Notes under the pieces: generated by a model
What the model was told of the DNA's origin: nothing
The model's database searches: none
Seen by the model: only the letters and a program-made list of their open reading frames with translations
Program-made: the position numbers and the translations under genes
Origin: Clostridium pasteurianum BC1
GTDB taxonomy: Bacteria; Bacillota; Clostridia; Clostridiales; Clostridiaceae
NCBI RefSeq assembly: GCF_000389635.1
Contig: NC_021182.1
Coordinates: forward strand, 1,302,001 to 1,366,000
Length of the DNA stretch: 64,000 nucleotides
Direction: 5' to 3'
Part shown: positions 9,049 to 18,198 of the stretch, piece after piece
Position numbering within the stretch: position 1 is the stretch's first letter
Layout of the letters: each line of letters begins with the position of its first letter

Positions 9049-9116
9049 TGAGAAGGTAATTAAGGAGAACTATGAGTATAGCATTGGGAATTATTAGATA
9101 TAATAAATTATTGAGT

Positions 9117-9240
9117 ACAACGTTACCTACATTCTCCACAGGTTTGAAATACCCTTGCACCAAGGGTATGGTATCCATTTCCTACCTATAGAGGATTGGA
9201 GAATTCTGCACATTAGGTTAAAAATTGAAATTAATAGTTA
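9117..9240 (+). repeat. Structured leader/repeat, copy 1 (upstream of the two-component pair)
   Basis: GTTACCT pairs with AGGTTAA and TTCTCCA with TGGAGAA; an internal hairpin CATACCC-like arm (ATACCCTTG / CAAGGGTAT) is also present. The tail CCTATAGAGGAT, CTGCAC and TTGAAATTA recurs in order at 11440-11525, after the kinase gene. The position just before the regulator gene allows a leader role. Confidence 0.55.
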
Positions 9241-9301
9241 TTTTTAATAGTGAAACAGCTGCGTGGTTTCAGTAAATATTTGGAGTAGAAAGAGGATAAA
9301 T

Positions 9302-9985
9302 ATGAAAGCTTTCAAGATACTCATAGTGGAAGATGAAAAACAGATGGCTATGTTTATTGAAATGGAATTAACTCATGAGGGATATAAGGCGGATGTTTCT
9401 CATGATGGTATAGATGCACTTAAAAAAATTGAGAAAAACAGATATGATTTGATTATTCTTGATATAATGCTGCCTGGTTTAAATGGAATGGAAGTTTGTA
9501 GAGAAGTTAGAGGCAGCTACAATATACCCATTATAATGCTTACAGCCAAAAGTGATGTAAGTGATAAAGTTAAAGGACTAGATATTGGGGCAAATGATTA
9601 TATGACCAAGCCTTTTGCAATAGAGGAACTATTAGCCAGAATAAGAGTAATAGAGAGAAATAATATATCATCAAGCTGTAAATATGATGAAATAAAATTT
9701 AAGGATATAGTAATGAATAATAGTACACATCAAGTATTAAGAAATGGTAAAAAAATTGATTTGACAAAGAAGGAATATGATTTATTAGAAACTTTACTTA
9801 TAAATAAAAATATAGTTCTTACCAGAGAGCAGCTAATTGAAAAAATATGGGGCTACGATTATGAGGGTGACACAAATGTAGTAGATGTTTTTATAAGATA
9901 CTTGAGGAGCAAAATAGATGATGATTTTGAAAATAAAATTATTACTACTGTTAGAGGGGTAGGATATGTAATTAATGAAAATTAA
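9302..9985 (+). CDS. OmpR/PhoB-family response regulator
   Basis: A 227-residue regulator. The receiver has VEDEKQ, the phospho-acceptor Asp in LIILDIMLPG, MLTAKSD and TKPFA. The winged-helix domain ends TTVRGVGYVINEN, with the recognition-helix motif TNVVDVFIRYLRSKID. Its closest general resemblance is to ArlR, CzcR and CusR-type regulators, but the stimulus cannot be inferred. ATG 9302 is preferred over the 9263 frame start because AAAGAGG lies six bases upstream. The kinase gene overlaps by 11 bases, so the two are translationally coupled. The preceding gap holds a structured element that may act as a leader. Confidence 0.95.
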   Translation: MKAFKILIVEDEKQMAMFIEMELTHEGYKADVSHDGIDALKKIEKNRYDLIILDIMLPGLNGMEVCREVRGSYNIPIIMLTAKSDVSDKVKGLDIGANDYMTKPFAIEELLARIRVIERNNISSSCKYDEIKFKDIVMNNSTHQVLRNGKKIDLTKKEYDLLETLLINKNIVLTREQLIEKIWGYDYEGDTNVVDVFIRYLRSKIDDDFENKIITTVRGVGYVINEN

Positions 9986-11354
9986 TATTATTAGAGGAGC
10001 TAAAATTTCTGTTAAATTAACAATAATTTATGCTTTTATGTTTTCCTTTATATTACTTATATTAAATGCTTCAGTTTTATATGGAATAAAACACTATTTT
10101 TATTCCCAGGCCAATAAGCAGGTAGTTGATGTCAAAAATATAATTTTAAATGATATAAGAGACCAGCAAGATAATAGCGATACACTAGATAAAAAAATAT
10201 TGATAAATTTGCCATCCAGAGAAAATTTATATATAAAGCTTACAGAAAAGGATGGAAAGACAGTAGGTATTCCTGAGAGATATTATTACAATGTAAAGAT
10301 TAATGAGGATTATGACAAAATAATGCATTTAGAGGAACAGGATAGACATCTGATATATGAAAATGTAAAAATTGAAAATAATAATTATGGTATTAAAAAT
10401 ATGCAAATAATTAAAGATATGGGTAGAGAATATGATTTTATGAAGATATTATTTTCCTTTATGGCAGTATCAGATTTCATAGGTATTGTTTCTTCAATTA
10501 TTATTGGATATATTATAAGTAAAAAAATGCTGAAGCCTATAGATAATATTACTAAAGCAGCTGAAAATATAAGTATTAATAATTTAAATGAAAGAATAGA
10601 TATGAAGGGTCCGGAGGATGAGCTTAAAAGACTCGCTGCTACTTTTAATAATATGATAAACAGACTTCAGGATTCTTTTAACAGGCAAACTCAATTTGTA
10701 TCTGATGCCTCACATGAATTAAGAACTCCTATTGCAGTAATCAGTGGATATGTAAATTTGCTTGACAGGTGGGGTAAAAATGATAAAAAGGCTTTAGAAA
10801 AGTCAATTTATGCTATTAAGTTTGAAGTCTCCACTATGGCCGATATGATAGAAAAATTACTTTTCCTTGCTAAAGGTGATAGCGGCGTTTTAGAGATGAA
10901 TAAAACTAGGTTTTTTCTAAATAAACTTATAGATGAGGTAATTGAAGAAAGTAGGCTTATAGATAAAACTCATAATATATTAAGTGAAAAAAATCAAGCG
11001 GTAGAGATTGTCGCTGATTATAAAATGATAAAACAAATGCTTAGAATATTTATTGATAACAGCATTAAGTTTACACCCGAAAATGGCAATATAGTTCTAA
11101 ACTCTGTAATGGAAGAAAAAACTATAGAAATGACAATTAGTGATACTGGAATTGGAATACCAAAGGAAGAAATAGAAAGAATATTTGATAGGTTCTATAC
11201 TGTTGATAAATCCAGGTCTAAGGATAAAGGAGGAACAGGTCTTGGACTATCTATTGCCAAATGGATTGTGGATAGACATAATGGAAATATAGAAGTAATT
11301 AGTGAGGAAGGAAAGGGAACAAGGATAATCATTAAAATTAACATAAATAATTAG
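9975..11354 (+). CDS. Membrane sensor histidine kinase
   Basis: A 459-residue sensor kinase overlapping its regulator by 11 bases. Two membrane helices (about residues 13-35 and 160-182) bracket an extracytoplasmic region of about 125 residues. HAMP follows (KPIDNITKAAENIS to FNNMINRL). The HisKA domain has the phospho-acceptor His in SDASHELRTPIAVISG, then an N box (RIFIDNSIKFTP), G1 (DTGIGIPKEE), FDRFY and G2 (GGTGLGLSIAK). It belongs to the large ArlS/BaeS-like HAMP kinase group. The signal is unknown; the neighbouring PAP2 phosphatase suggests cell-envelope status as one possibility. Confidence 0.95.
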   Translation: MKINIIRGAKISVKLTIIYAFMFSFILLILNASVLYGIKHYFYSQANKQVVDVKNIILNDIRDQQDNSDTLDKKILINLPSRENLYIKLTEKDGKTVGIPERYYYNVKINEDYDKIMHLEEQDRHLIYENVKIENNNYGIKNMQIIKDMGREYDFMKILFSFMAVSDFIGIVSSIIIGYIISKKMLKPIDNITKAAENISINNLNERIDMKGPEDELKRLAATFNNMINRLQDSFNRQTQFVSDASHELRTPIAVISGYVNLLDRWGKNDKKALEKSIYAIKFEVSTMADMIEKLLFLAKGDSGVLEMNKTRFFLNKLIDEVIEESRLIDKTHNILSEKNQAVEIVADYKMIKQMLRIFIDNSIKFTPENGNIVLNSVMEEKTIEMTISDTGIGIPKEEIERIFDRFYTVDKSRSKDKGGTGLGLSIAKWIVDRHNGNIEVISEEGKGTRIIIKININN

Positions 11355-11429
11355 GAAAAATATGATAAGCTATAGAATTTATATGGAAGAAGTGTATTTA
11401 TTTTCTATTGTATTTGTTTCAGTTTACAA

Positions 11430-11530
11430 AGAGCAACTAACATTTTAATGTGCTATCTAGCTCTCGCCTATAGAGGATAGATAGCAAATATATAACTGCA
11501 CGGATAGATTGAAATTATTAGGATGGAAAT
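11430..11530 (+). repeat. Structured repeat, copy 2 (downstream of the two-component pair)
   Basis: TGCTATCTA pairs with TAGATAGCA around CCTATAGAGGA. Then come CTGCAC and TTGAAATTATTAGG, matching the tail of the 9117-9240 element. Together the two copies bracket the regulator/kinase pair in direct orientation. Confidence 0.5.
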
Positions 11531-11552
11531 TTACTATAATCAGGTTTACTAA

Positions 11553-11602
11553 AAAGCATGTATTTGTAAGCAGGAGAAGATATGAATACAAATACATGCT
11601 TT
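11553..11602. terminator. Strong hairpin terminator in a convergent junction
   Basis: A perfect 16 bp stem (AAAGCATGTATTTGTA / TACAAATACATGCTTT) with an 18-base loop sits between the kinase (+) and the YgiQ gene (-). T-rich tracts flank it on the minus strand. Confidence 0.85.
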
Positions 11603-11620
11603 CTAGATAAATTAAAACTG

Positions 11621-13570
11621 TTAGTTTATTCTAGTTTTTAATTTACTCTTCTTGGAATTATGTTTATTAATCTTTGTATTGTTTTTATTATTAGAAAAAT
11701 GCTTTGTTTCATTATCTGAAATTTTTTGCTTACTATTTTTAGCTTTAGTGGATTTGTTTACCTTTACCCTTGGAAACGATGGGATAAGGCAATTAGAACC
11801 ACCGCCTATTAAATCTTCTCTATGAGCCTTTACTAATGCTTCTTTAACAATTTTATAATTTTCTGGTTTAGCAAATTGCAGCAGTGCTCTCTGCATGTTT
11901 TTTTCATGCTGCGTTTTAGGGACATATACCTTTTCATCTGTAAAAGGATCCATTTCTGTATAATACATAGTAGTAGAAAAACTTCCAGGTGTGGGATAAA
12001 AATCCTGTACCTGTTCTGGCACGTATTTCATCTCCTTTATATATAAAGCAAGTTCTATGGCAGCGTTAAGGTCACTTCCTGGATGACTTGACATAAGATA
12101 AGGAACAAGATATTGTTTCATTCCCAAACTATTATTTATATCAAAATATTTTTTTACGAAGCTATCGTAAACATTTCTACCGGGCTTTCCCATTTTCTTT
12201 AAAACTTTATCACTTATGTGTTCAGGTGCAACCTTTAGCTGACCACTTATGTGATATTTGCAAAGTTCCTCAAAGAATTGTGTGTTTTTATCATGTATGA
12301 GATAATCATATCTTATTCCAGAACGTATAAATACCTTTTTTACCTTTGGTAGTGATCTAAGCTTTCTTAAGAGGCTAAGATATTCAGTGTGATCAATTTT
12401 TAAGTTTTTGCAGGGATTTGGGAAAAGACACTGTTTATTTTTACATACACCTCTCTCAAGCTGCTCTTTACATGATACATGTCTAAAATTAGCAGTAGGA
12501 CCACCAACATCATGAATATAGCCCTTAAAGTCACTGTAATTTGTCATAGCCTTAGCTTCATCAATAATAGAAGTCTGGCTTCTATGCTGAATAGTTCTAC
12601 CCTGATGAAAAGTTAGAGCACAGAAGGAACAGCCGCCATAACAACCTCTGTGACTGGTAATGGAAAATTTAACCTCTGTAAGAGCAGGTATTCCACCTTT
12701 ATCTTCATAGCATGGGTGGTAGGTTCTAGTGTAAGGAAGATTATATACTACATCCATTTCATCCTCTGATAAAGGATATTGTGGTGGATTTTGTACTATA
12801 TATCTATCACCATGCTTTTGAACAATGGCTTTTCCTCTAAATGCATCCTGTTCCATATCTTGAAGCTTATAGGCATTTCCATAGGCTTTTTTATCTGAAG
12901 AAACCTCTTCATAGGAAGGTGTTTCTACATAGTCCTTTAAGGAACTTATGTCTGAAGTGGTGTATTCCGTGCCGCGTATATCATTCATGTCTTTTATATT
13001 CATGCCATATTTACATAAATTTGCTATCTGAGCGGTAGTTTTTTCACCCATGCCATAGGCTAATAAATCTGCTTTAGAATCAATGAGTATACTTCTTCTA
13101 ACTTTGTCTTCCCAGTAATCATAGTGAGCAAACCTTCTAAGGCTCGCTTCAATGCCGCCTACAACTATAGGTACATCTTTATAAGCCTCACGAGCTCTAT
13201 TGCAATATACTATAAGCGCTCTGTCTGGTCTATGACCACTTTCGCCTCCGGGGGAATAGAAATCATCATGTCTTTTTTTCTTTGCAGCAGTATAATGATT
13301 AACCATAGAATCTATATTTCCAGAGTTTATAAAGAAAGCATATTTAGGTTTCCCAAGCTTCATAAAATCCTTAGAACTTCTCCAATCAGGCTGAGCTATT
13401 ATTCCAGCAGTAAAGCCTTCATTTTCAAGAACTCTTCCAATTATAGCACTGCCAAAGGAAGGATGGTCTACATAGGCATCTCCCGTTATTATTATAAAAT
13501 CAAGTTGATCTATTCTTCTTTCTATTAAATCATTTTTACATATGGGTAAAAATCTATTGTTTTCTTTCAT
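11621..13570 (-). CDS. YgiQ-family radical SAM protein
   Basis: A 649-residue radical SAM enzyme of the YgiQ (UPF0313) family. The cluster-binding motif is [17 protein letters not shown], with the CX3CX2C spacing of radical SAM enzymes. Family-specific stretches include [18 protein letters not shown] at the N-terminus, [20 protein letters not shown], and [19 protein letters not shown] near the end. The C-terminal 50 residues are a Lys/Asn-rich basic tail that is probably disordered. The family is widespread and resembles B12-binding and methylthiotransferase radical SAM proteins in layout, but its substrate is unknown. AGGAGA lies eight bases before the ATG. It appears monocistronic. Confidence 0.93.
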   Translation of the reverse strand: MKENNRFLPICKNDLIERRIDQLDFIIITGDAYVDHPSFGSAIIGRVLENEGFTAGIIAQPDWRSSKDFMKLGKPKYAFFINSGNIDSMVNHYTAAKKKRHDDFYSPGGESGHRPDRALIVYCNRAREAYKDVPIVVGGIEASLRRFAHYDYWEDKVRRSILIDSKADLLAYGMGEKTTAQIANLCKYGMNIKDMNDIRGTEYTTSDISSLKDYVETPSYEEVSSDKKAYGNAYKLQDMEQDAFRGKAIVQKHGDRYIVQNPPQYPLSEDEMDVVYNLPYTRTYHPCYEDKGGIPALTEVKFSITSHRGCYGGCSFCALTFHQGRTIQHRSQTSIIDEAKAMTNYSDFKGYIHDVGGPTANFRHVSCKEQLERGVCKNKQCLFPNPCKNLKIDHTEYLSLLRKLRSLPKVKKVFIRSGIRYDYLIHDKNTQFFEELCKYHISGQLKVAPEHISDKVLKKMGKPGRNVYDSFVKKYFDINNSLGMKQYLVPYLMSSHPGSDLNAAIELALYIKEMKYVPEQVQDFYPTPGSFSTTMYYTEMDPFTDEKVYVPKTQHEKNMQRALLQFAKPENYKIVKEALVKAHREDLIGGGSNCLIPSFPRVKVNKSTKAKNSKQKISDNETKHFSNNKNNTKINKHNSKKSKLKTRIN

Positions 13571-13734
13571 TAATTTTCTCCTAAACTTATTTTCAATATT
13601 TCAATGTATTTCTAATTTTAAATAGTTTTGTACAGTTATTGATGTATTTTTTTAATAATATAAAAAACTAGTATTGTGTAATATTGATTAATAAATAATA
13701 TTAACATAATATGAGATAAATATAAATATGCAAT

Positions 13735-14155
13735 AGTGAGAAAGGGCGAACTAACTATCAGGTTAGTTAAGCTAATACATGGTAATTTTTGAGCATTAAC
13801 AAGTGAAAGCTTTTCACCTGGCTGACGCGGTGAAAAAGTGAAAGATTGCCGCTGGGGCGTCAAGGTGAAAGATTTAATCTTGGCTTCGCCTCGATTAAAA
13901 GTGAAAGAATTCACGTAGTGAATAGTGAAGGAGGCTTTTTCTCCGCTGTGCTGCGAAAAAGCTTTATAACTAAAAGTTTAATTATTATGAAAGGCTAATT
14001 ATTTTTTATTTTAAATTTTATCGCAGCGAAAGCGGAGAAAAAATACCCTTCACTTTTGGCTTTAGCCAAGTCTATCACTTTTAACCAGCGAAGCGACGTT
14101 AAAGCTTTCACTGATTAATGAACAGAAACTTTCAAGTTAGTTGGCAACTTTCTTA
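13735..14155. repeat. Mosaic palindromic repeat built of GTGAAAG-spaced hairpins
   Basis: The left half has GTGAAAG/GTGAAGG at 13803, 13838, 13865, 13901 and 13925, with small hairpins between them (for example TTTAATC-TTGGCTTCGCCTC-GATTAAA). The right half has the complementary CTTTCAC and CTTCACTTTT spacers. The halves pair as a long imperfect palindrome: AGTGAAGG..TTTTTCTCCGCT..GCTGCG on the left matches CGCAGC..AGCGGAGAAAAA..CCTTCACT on the right, and AACTAACT matches AGTTAGTT at the outer ends. GC is locally higher than in the flanks. No coding potential is credible here. Confidence 0.75.
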
Positions 14156-14376
14156 AATCAAGAATTTTATATTTCTATAAGTAAAGGATAAAGAAAAAAT
14201 TTCCTTTAAAAGAAAAGTATTTTTTTCAATAATTAAGTAAAAAATAGAATTATCTTTTAAAAGAGTAAAAGTAAATTAAATGGTAACAAAATTTATGAAA
14301 AGGAGGAATACTCTTAGTAAAACTTATTTAAAGTTTTATTTTAAATATATAAGTTTTGCTTAAGAGCTATGATTAT

Positions 14377-15078
14377 ATGGAGACTATAAAAAATAAAAAA
14401 ATTACATTTTCTCTAATAGCGGTATTACTAGTTACATATTTTAGTACTTCCATTATTTTTTCTCCCTATAGCAACGCTGTCAATGTTATTTCCTATAAAT
14501 ATGGATCAAGTGGCGCTGCAGTAACTCAAATTCAAACTAAATTAAAAAATTGGGGTTACTATAAAGGTAGTGTAGATGGTAAATTTGGATATGATACTTA
14601 TTTATCTGTAAAAAGTTTTCAAAGTAAAAATGGTTTGACGGCAGATGGTATTGTAGGAGATAGTACTTTGGCAGCTTTAGGTATAAATAACCCATCACAG
14701 TCTACTAATGCACAGTATTCCGGTAATAGTCAGGATTTAATGCTTCTTGCAAGATTAATTAATGGTGAGGCAAGAGGAGAGCCTTATGAAGGTCAGGTGG
14801 CAGTAGGAGCAGTAGTTATCAATAGAACAAGAGATTCAAGATTTCCTTCAACTGTTGCGGGAGTGATATATCAGCCAGGGGCGTTTACAGCGACGGTAGA
14901 TGGTCAGATAAATGCTAACATAGAACAAAGTTCTATTAATGCAGCAAGAGATGCTCTAAACGGCTGGGATCCATCAGGAGGGGCAATTTATTATTTTAAT
15001 CCAGCTAAATCTACAAGCCAATGGATATGGTCCAGACCACTAATTAAAATTATTGGTGCTCATAGATTTTGTAGCTAA
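14377..15078 (+). CDS. SleB-type cell-wall/cortex hydrolase with peptidoglycan-binding domain
   Basis: A 233-residue secreted hydrolase. An N-terminal signal segment (FSLIAVLLVTYFSTSIIF) is followed by a PG_binding_1 domain (about residues 40-100, GSSGAAVTQIQTKLKNWGYY). A Hydrolase_2 domain follows (about 118-233, LMLLARLINGEARGEPYEGQ with the catalytic Glu, then AVGAVVINRTRDSRFPSTV). SleB and CwlJ-like enzymes degrade spore cortex during germination, so that role or vegetative wall turnover fits. The start is uncertain: ATG 14377 is the first in-frame ATG and TTG 14356 is possible, but the strong AAAGGAGG lies at 14299-14306, far upstream, with no start codon behind it. A terminator follows. 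Confidence 0.88.
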   Translation: METIKNKKITFSLIAVLLVTYFSTSIIFSPYSNAVNVISYKYGSSGAAVTQIQTKLKNWGYYKGSVDGKFGYDTYLSVKSFQSKNGLTADGIVGDSTLAALGINNPSQSTNAQYSGNSQDLMLLARLINGEARGEPYEGQVAVGAVVINRTRDSRFPSTVAGVIYQPGAFTATVDGQINANIEQSSINAARDALNGWDPSGGAIYYFNPAKSTSQWIWSRPLIKIIGAHRFCS

Positions 15079-15090
15079 TATATTTAATAG

Positions 15091-15129
15091 TCTAAGCTCA
15101 GTGAATTTTATATCTTCACTGAGCTTAGA
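15091..15129 (+). terminator. Terminator after the SleB-like gene
   Basis: A perfect 15 bp stem, TCTAAGCTCAGTGAA / TTCACTGAGCTTAGA, with a nine-base loop is followed by TTTTTATTTT. Confidence 0.92.
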
Positions 15130-15220
15130 TTTTTATTTTCTAATTCATTGAAAAAAACAAACTGTTCTAAGATTGATTCATTGATATGTACATAAAAATA
15201 CATTTATTTGCAAAATACAG

Positions 15221-15248
15221 TTGACAAAAAATAATTATAGAATATAAT
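15221..15248 (+). promoter_or_regulatory. Sigma-A promoter of the cysE leader
   Basis: TTGACA (15221-15226) and TATAAT (15243-15248) are separated by 16 bases. Both boxes are perfect, and they sit about 60 bp before the T-box leader. Confidence 0.85.
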
Positions 15249-15308
15249 AAGTATATAAAAACATACTCAAACACTTGGAAATATGTTGAAAAAGGAAAGT
15301 ATTTTAAA

Positions 15309-15520
15309 TGGAATTTGCAGAGAGAGAACTGGAAGCTGAAAAAGTTCTTAAAGGAAGTTTAAGAGAAGTGCCCTTTGGAATAGTGTCTTTGAATTTTAGT
15401 AAAAGACAACGGTGAAGCCCGTTATAGCTTTAGGGCATAATGTGCTTGAATATGTAGCTTTTAGAGTGGATAACGAGCTATGAACTTCGTCTCTATAATG
15501 GGGTGGAGTTTTTTTATTTT
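15309..15520 (+). promoter_or_regulatory. T-box leader upstream of cysE
   Basis: The stem I start (GCAGAGAGAGAACTGGAAGCTG) and the mid-region CCCGTTATAG are typical of T-boxes. The antiterminator region reads TAGAGTGGATAACGAG instead of the usual GGTGGTACCGCG, with TGGA as the tRNA-acceptor bulge. The terminator AACTTCGTCTC / GGGGTGGAGTT plus a T run can form using G-U pairs, and CTCTA can alternatively pair with TAGAG. A TGC (Cys) codon at 15369-15371 is a candidate specifier, consistent with cysE downstream, but I could not prove its place in the loop. Confidence 0.8.
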
Positions 15521-15569
15521 ATATAAAGATATATAAAACAATTATATATCTATTTGAGGTGAGATGTTA

Positions 15570-16145
15570 ATGTTTAATAATCTGAAATACGATTTAGACA
15601 AAATAATGGAAAATGATCCTGCTGCTAGAAATAGGATTGAAGTATTTTTACTTTATCCATGTGTACATGCAATATTATGGAGTAGGGTATCTCATTTTTT
15701 TTATAAATCAAAAATGTTCTTTTTAGCCAGATTAATTTCACAGTTAGCCAGATTTTTTACTGGAATAGAAATTCATCCAGGTGCAAAAATAGGAAGGGGT
15801 CTATTTATAGATCATGGAATGGGAGTTGTAATTGGTGAAACTGCTGAAGTAGGAGATAATGTGGTATTATATCATGGGGTTACTTTAGGGGGAACAGGTA
15901 AACACAAGGGAAAAAGACACCCTACTGTTGGAAATAATGTTCTTATAGGTAGTGGGGCGAAGGTATTAGGACCTGTGAATATTGGGAATAATGTTAAAAT
16001 AGGAGCTAATGCGGTGGTATTAAAGGATGTACCTGATAACTGTACAGCTGTTGGAGTGCCAGCAAGAATAATTCCTCCCAGACTAGAAGAAAAAAGTATA
16101 GTAGAAGAAAAAAATATAATTGATATGAAGGATTATATGTATTAA
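15570..16145 (+). CDS. cysE: Serine O-acetyltransferase
   Basis: A 191-residue left-handed beta-helix acetyltransferase. It transfers acetyl from acetyl-CoA to L-serine, giving O-acetylserine, the first committed step of cysteine synthesis. The N-terminal helical part ([20 protein letters not shown]) and hexapeptide repeats ([57 protein letters not shown]) match the short bacterial form, including the catalytic-region His residues in DHGMG and [11 protein letters not shown] 15570 is chosen over 15564 because GAGGTG is then eight bases upstream. The T-box leader ties expression to uncharged tRNA, probably tRNA-Cys. A terminator follows. Confidence 0.95.
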   Translation: MFNNLKYDLDKIMENDPAARNRIEVFLLYPCVHAILWSRVSHFFYKSKMFFLARLISQLARFFTGIEIHPGAKIGRGLFIDHGMGVVIGETAEVGDNVVLYHGVTLGGTGKHKGKRHPTVGNNVLIGSGAKVLGPVNIGNNVKIGANAVVLKDVPDNCTAVGVPARIIPPRLEEKSIVEEKNIIDMKDYMY

Positions 16146-16168
16146 GTTAAGTAAATTAATTGATAATC

Positions 16169-16197
16169 AAAACTGCTGCTAAGGGGGCAGTTTTTTT
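16169..16197 (+). terminator. Terminator after cysE
   Basis: AAAACTGC and GCAGTTTT form a stem with a loop of about ten bases, followed by seven T. Confidence 0.85.
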
Positions 16198-16207
16198 CTT
16201 AGTATAA

Positions 16208-16261
16208 GGCATATTCAAAATATACGTCGTATCTTTGATTTACTATTTATTTTCATATGCC
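16208..16261. repeat. Short inverted-repeat element, copy 2
   Basis: It starts GGCATATTCAAA and ends CTATTTATTTTCATATGCC, matching the ends and right half of the element at 6576-6642. The middle is shorter and the long stem is partly lost. Confidence 0.55.
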
Positions 16262-16332
16262 TAAATCAATTTGTAGTAAATAAGATTCAGTAATATGGAG
16301 CAAAAAACAAGAATATAAATGGAGAAAAATAT

Positions 16333-17313
16333 ATGAGTAATAAAAGTCATATTATAGATTTTTGTAAAAAACTAGGTATTTCAGAAATAGGTTTTTGTAA
16401 ATGCGAAACTTTTTATGAATTAGAGATATATCTGAATAAGAGAAAAACTTTGAAATTACAAAATGAGTTTGAAGAAAAAGATATAAATAAGAGAATAAAT
16501 CCTAATTTTTACATGGAGAAAGGTAAGACTATCATATCTATAGCATTTCCCTATAGAGTTAATGAATATAAAAGAGAAGATGTATATTTTTCTTCATATA
16601 CAAGAGGAAAAGATTATCATAAAGTAGTGTCCAGCTATCTTGAAAAAGTATGTAATTTTATAGAAGCGATAGGGGGAAGATCAGAATATTTTGTAGACAG
16701 TAATGTTCTTCCAGAAAGATATATAGCCTACAAAAGTGGAGTAGGTTTTATAGGTAAAAACAATATGCTTATTAATGAAAAGTATGGTTCCTATGTTTTT
16801 CTAGGAGAGATTATAACAGATTTATCTATAGAGCCGGATAAATCAATTAAAAGCAAATGTGGGGAGTGTGAAAGATGCATAAATGCATGTCCTACTAAAT
16901 CTATAAATAGAGATTTTAATGATCCGAATATATGCCTATCTTATATTACACAGAAAAAACACATAGAAGATGAATGGTTTAGTAGATTTAATGGGAGGCT
17001 GTTTGGTTGTGATACTTGTCAGATAGTGTGTCCTTTTAATTATGAGGTGGAATATTCAAGCATAGAAGATTTTCAACCATTGGAGTTTATGAGCAAGGTT
17101 GATCTATATGAACTTATTTGTATGGATAATAAAACCTTCAATGATAAATATAAATTGTCTTCCTGCGGGTGGAGAGGCAAGAATATAATTCAAAGGAATG
17201 CTCTTATAAACTTTTTATTGTATAAGAATAATAGAATGGTAGAGAATCAGAAAATAATATCACCTTACATAAATGAATACCTTAATAGACTTTTAAATTT
17301 TAATAAATTATAA
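16333..17313 (+). CDS. queG: Epoxyqueuosine reductase
   Basis: A 326-residue cobalamin-dependent iron-sulfur enzyme that reduces epoxyqueuosine to queuosine in tRNA. Family signatures are visible: SGVGFIGKNNMLINEKYGSY in the central region, then two ferredoxin-type cluster motifs, CGECERCINACPTKSI and CDTCQIVCPFN, with a lone cysteine in NICLSYITQ between them. The N-terminal domain HIIDFCKKLGISEIGFCKCE also fits. The length is a little under that of QueG proteins with a C-terminal HEAT extension, so this is the short form. No other queuosine gene is near. The ATG is preceded by GGAGAAA about eight bases upstream. Confidence 0.92.
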   Translation: MSNKSHIIDFCKKLGISEIGFCKCETFYELEIYLNKRKTLKLQNEFEEKDINKRINPNFYMEKGKTIISIAFPYRVNEYKREDVYFSSYTRGKDYHKVVSSYLEKVCNFIEAIGGRSEYFVDSNVLPERYIAYKSGVGFIGKNNMLINEKYGSYVFLGEIITDLSIEPDKSIKSKCGECERCINACPTKSINRDFNDPNICLSYITQKKHIEDEWFSRFNGRLFGCDTCQIVCPFNYEVEYSSIEDFQPLEFMSKVDLYELICMDNKTFNDKYKLSSCGWRGKNIIQRNALINFLLYKNNRMVENQKIISPYINEYLNRLLNFNKL

Positions 17314-17407
17314 TATAATAGACAATTGAAAGTTAATTTTATAATTTACATATAGCTTGTATATCTATGGATTATATATAATTTATTAATTGAAAGGCGG
17401 GATTTAA

Positions 17408-18112
17408 GTGATTATTTCTCCAAAATTATTAAGACTTATAGAGCTTCTTCCTACTGGAGTGGTTAGAGTTTTTGCTATTAAATTTTTGTCGAGACTTATA
17501 GATAAACATGCAAAAATTCATTTATCGGGAACAGAGAATTTAGAAGGAGCAAAGGGACCATTTCTTTTTATAGGTAACCATTTGAGTAATTCTGATGGAA
17601 TTATTTTATGGAAAGTTATGAAGGAATGGGATCCAACCTTTGTAGCAGGTGTAAAATTAAAGGGCGATGCTTTAACTTATCTAGGTACAATAGCTGTTAA
17701 AAATACAACTATAATACCAAATACTGCAGATAAAGAGGGAATATCAAACATAATAAAATTACTTAAAAGTGGGGAAAATATAGTGATGTTTCCTGAGGGA
17801 ACTAGAAGTAGAGTAGGTTCTATGATAAAAGCTAAAAGAGGACTTAATTTAATTGTAAAGTTAAGTAAGGCTACGGTTGTACCTATAGGAATGTACGGTT
17901 CCGAAAAACTTCTTCCTGTAGGAAGAGATGCTGACATGAATAATGAAACCTTTCACAAGTCAGATGTGTATATAAAAATCGGAAAACCTTTTGAAATGTC
18001 AAAGAGAGATAAAGATGAAGGCAGAAAGGAATATGAGGAAAGAGCTGCAGATGAAGCAATGAAGAAAATTGCGGAGCTTTTGCCAGAGGAATACAGAGGA
18101 GTATATAAGTAA
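17408..18112 (+). CDS. plsC: 1-acyl-sn-glycerol-3-phosphate acyltransferase
   Basis: A 234-residue membrane-bound acyltransferase that adds the second acyl chain to lysophosphatidate in phospholipid synthesis. The four PlsC-type blocks are present: NHLSNSDGI (HX4D catalytic motif), a central GTIAVKNTTIIPN region, FPEGTRSRVG, and VVPIGMYG. It starts at GTG 17408, with AAAGGCGGG seven bases upstream. No ATG alternative keeps the N-terminal helix. It could also act on other lysophospholipids. A gap of about 85 bp precedes nth on the same strand. Confidence 0.9.
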   Translation: MIISPKLLRLIELLPTGVVRVFAIKFLSRLIDKHAKIHLSGTENLEGAKGPFLFIGNHLSNSDGIILWKVMKEWDPTFVAGVKLKGDALTYLGTIAVKNTTIIPNTADKEGISNIIKLLKSGENIVMFPEGTRSRVGSMIKAKRGLNLIVKLSKATVVPIGMYGSEKLLPVGRDADMNNETFHKSDVYIKIGKPFEMSKRDKDEGRKEYEERAADEAMKKIAELLPEEYRGVYK

Positions 18113-18198
18113 TGTTCAAATTAAACAGTTAAAATGTATAGATAGCGGCTTTGAATTATTGTTTATTTTAGCATATCTAAATAAAAGTTGGTGATAAA

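Noticed and set aside
13636-13914. 92-codon minus-strand ORF
   Set aside because: It lies inside the mosaic palindromic repeat; its sequence (repeated SFTL/SFTFS units) is the translation of the GTGAAAG spacers, not a protein.
15564-15569. ATG 15564 as the cysE start
   Set aside because: GAGGTG would be only four bases away; ATG 15570 gives normal spacing.
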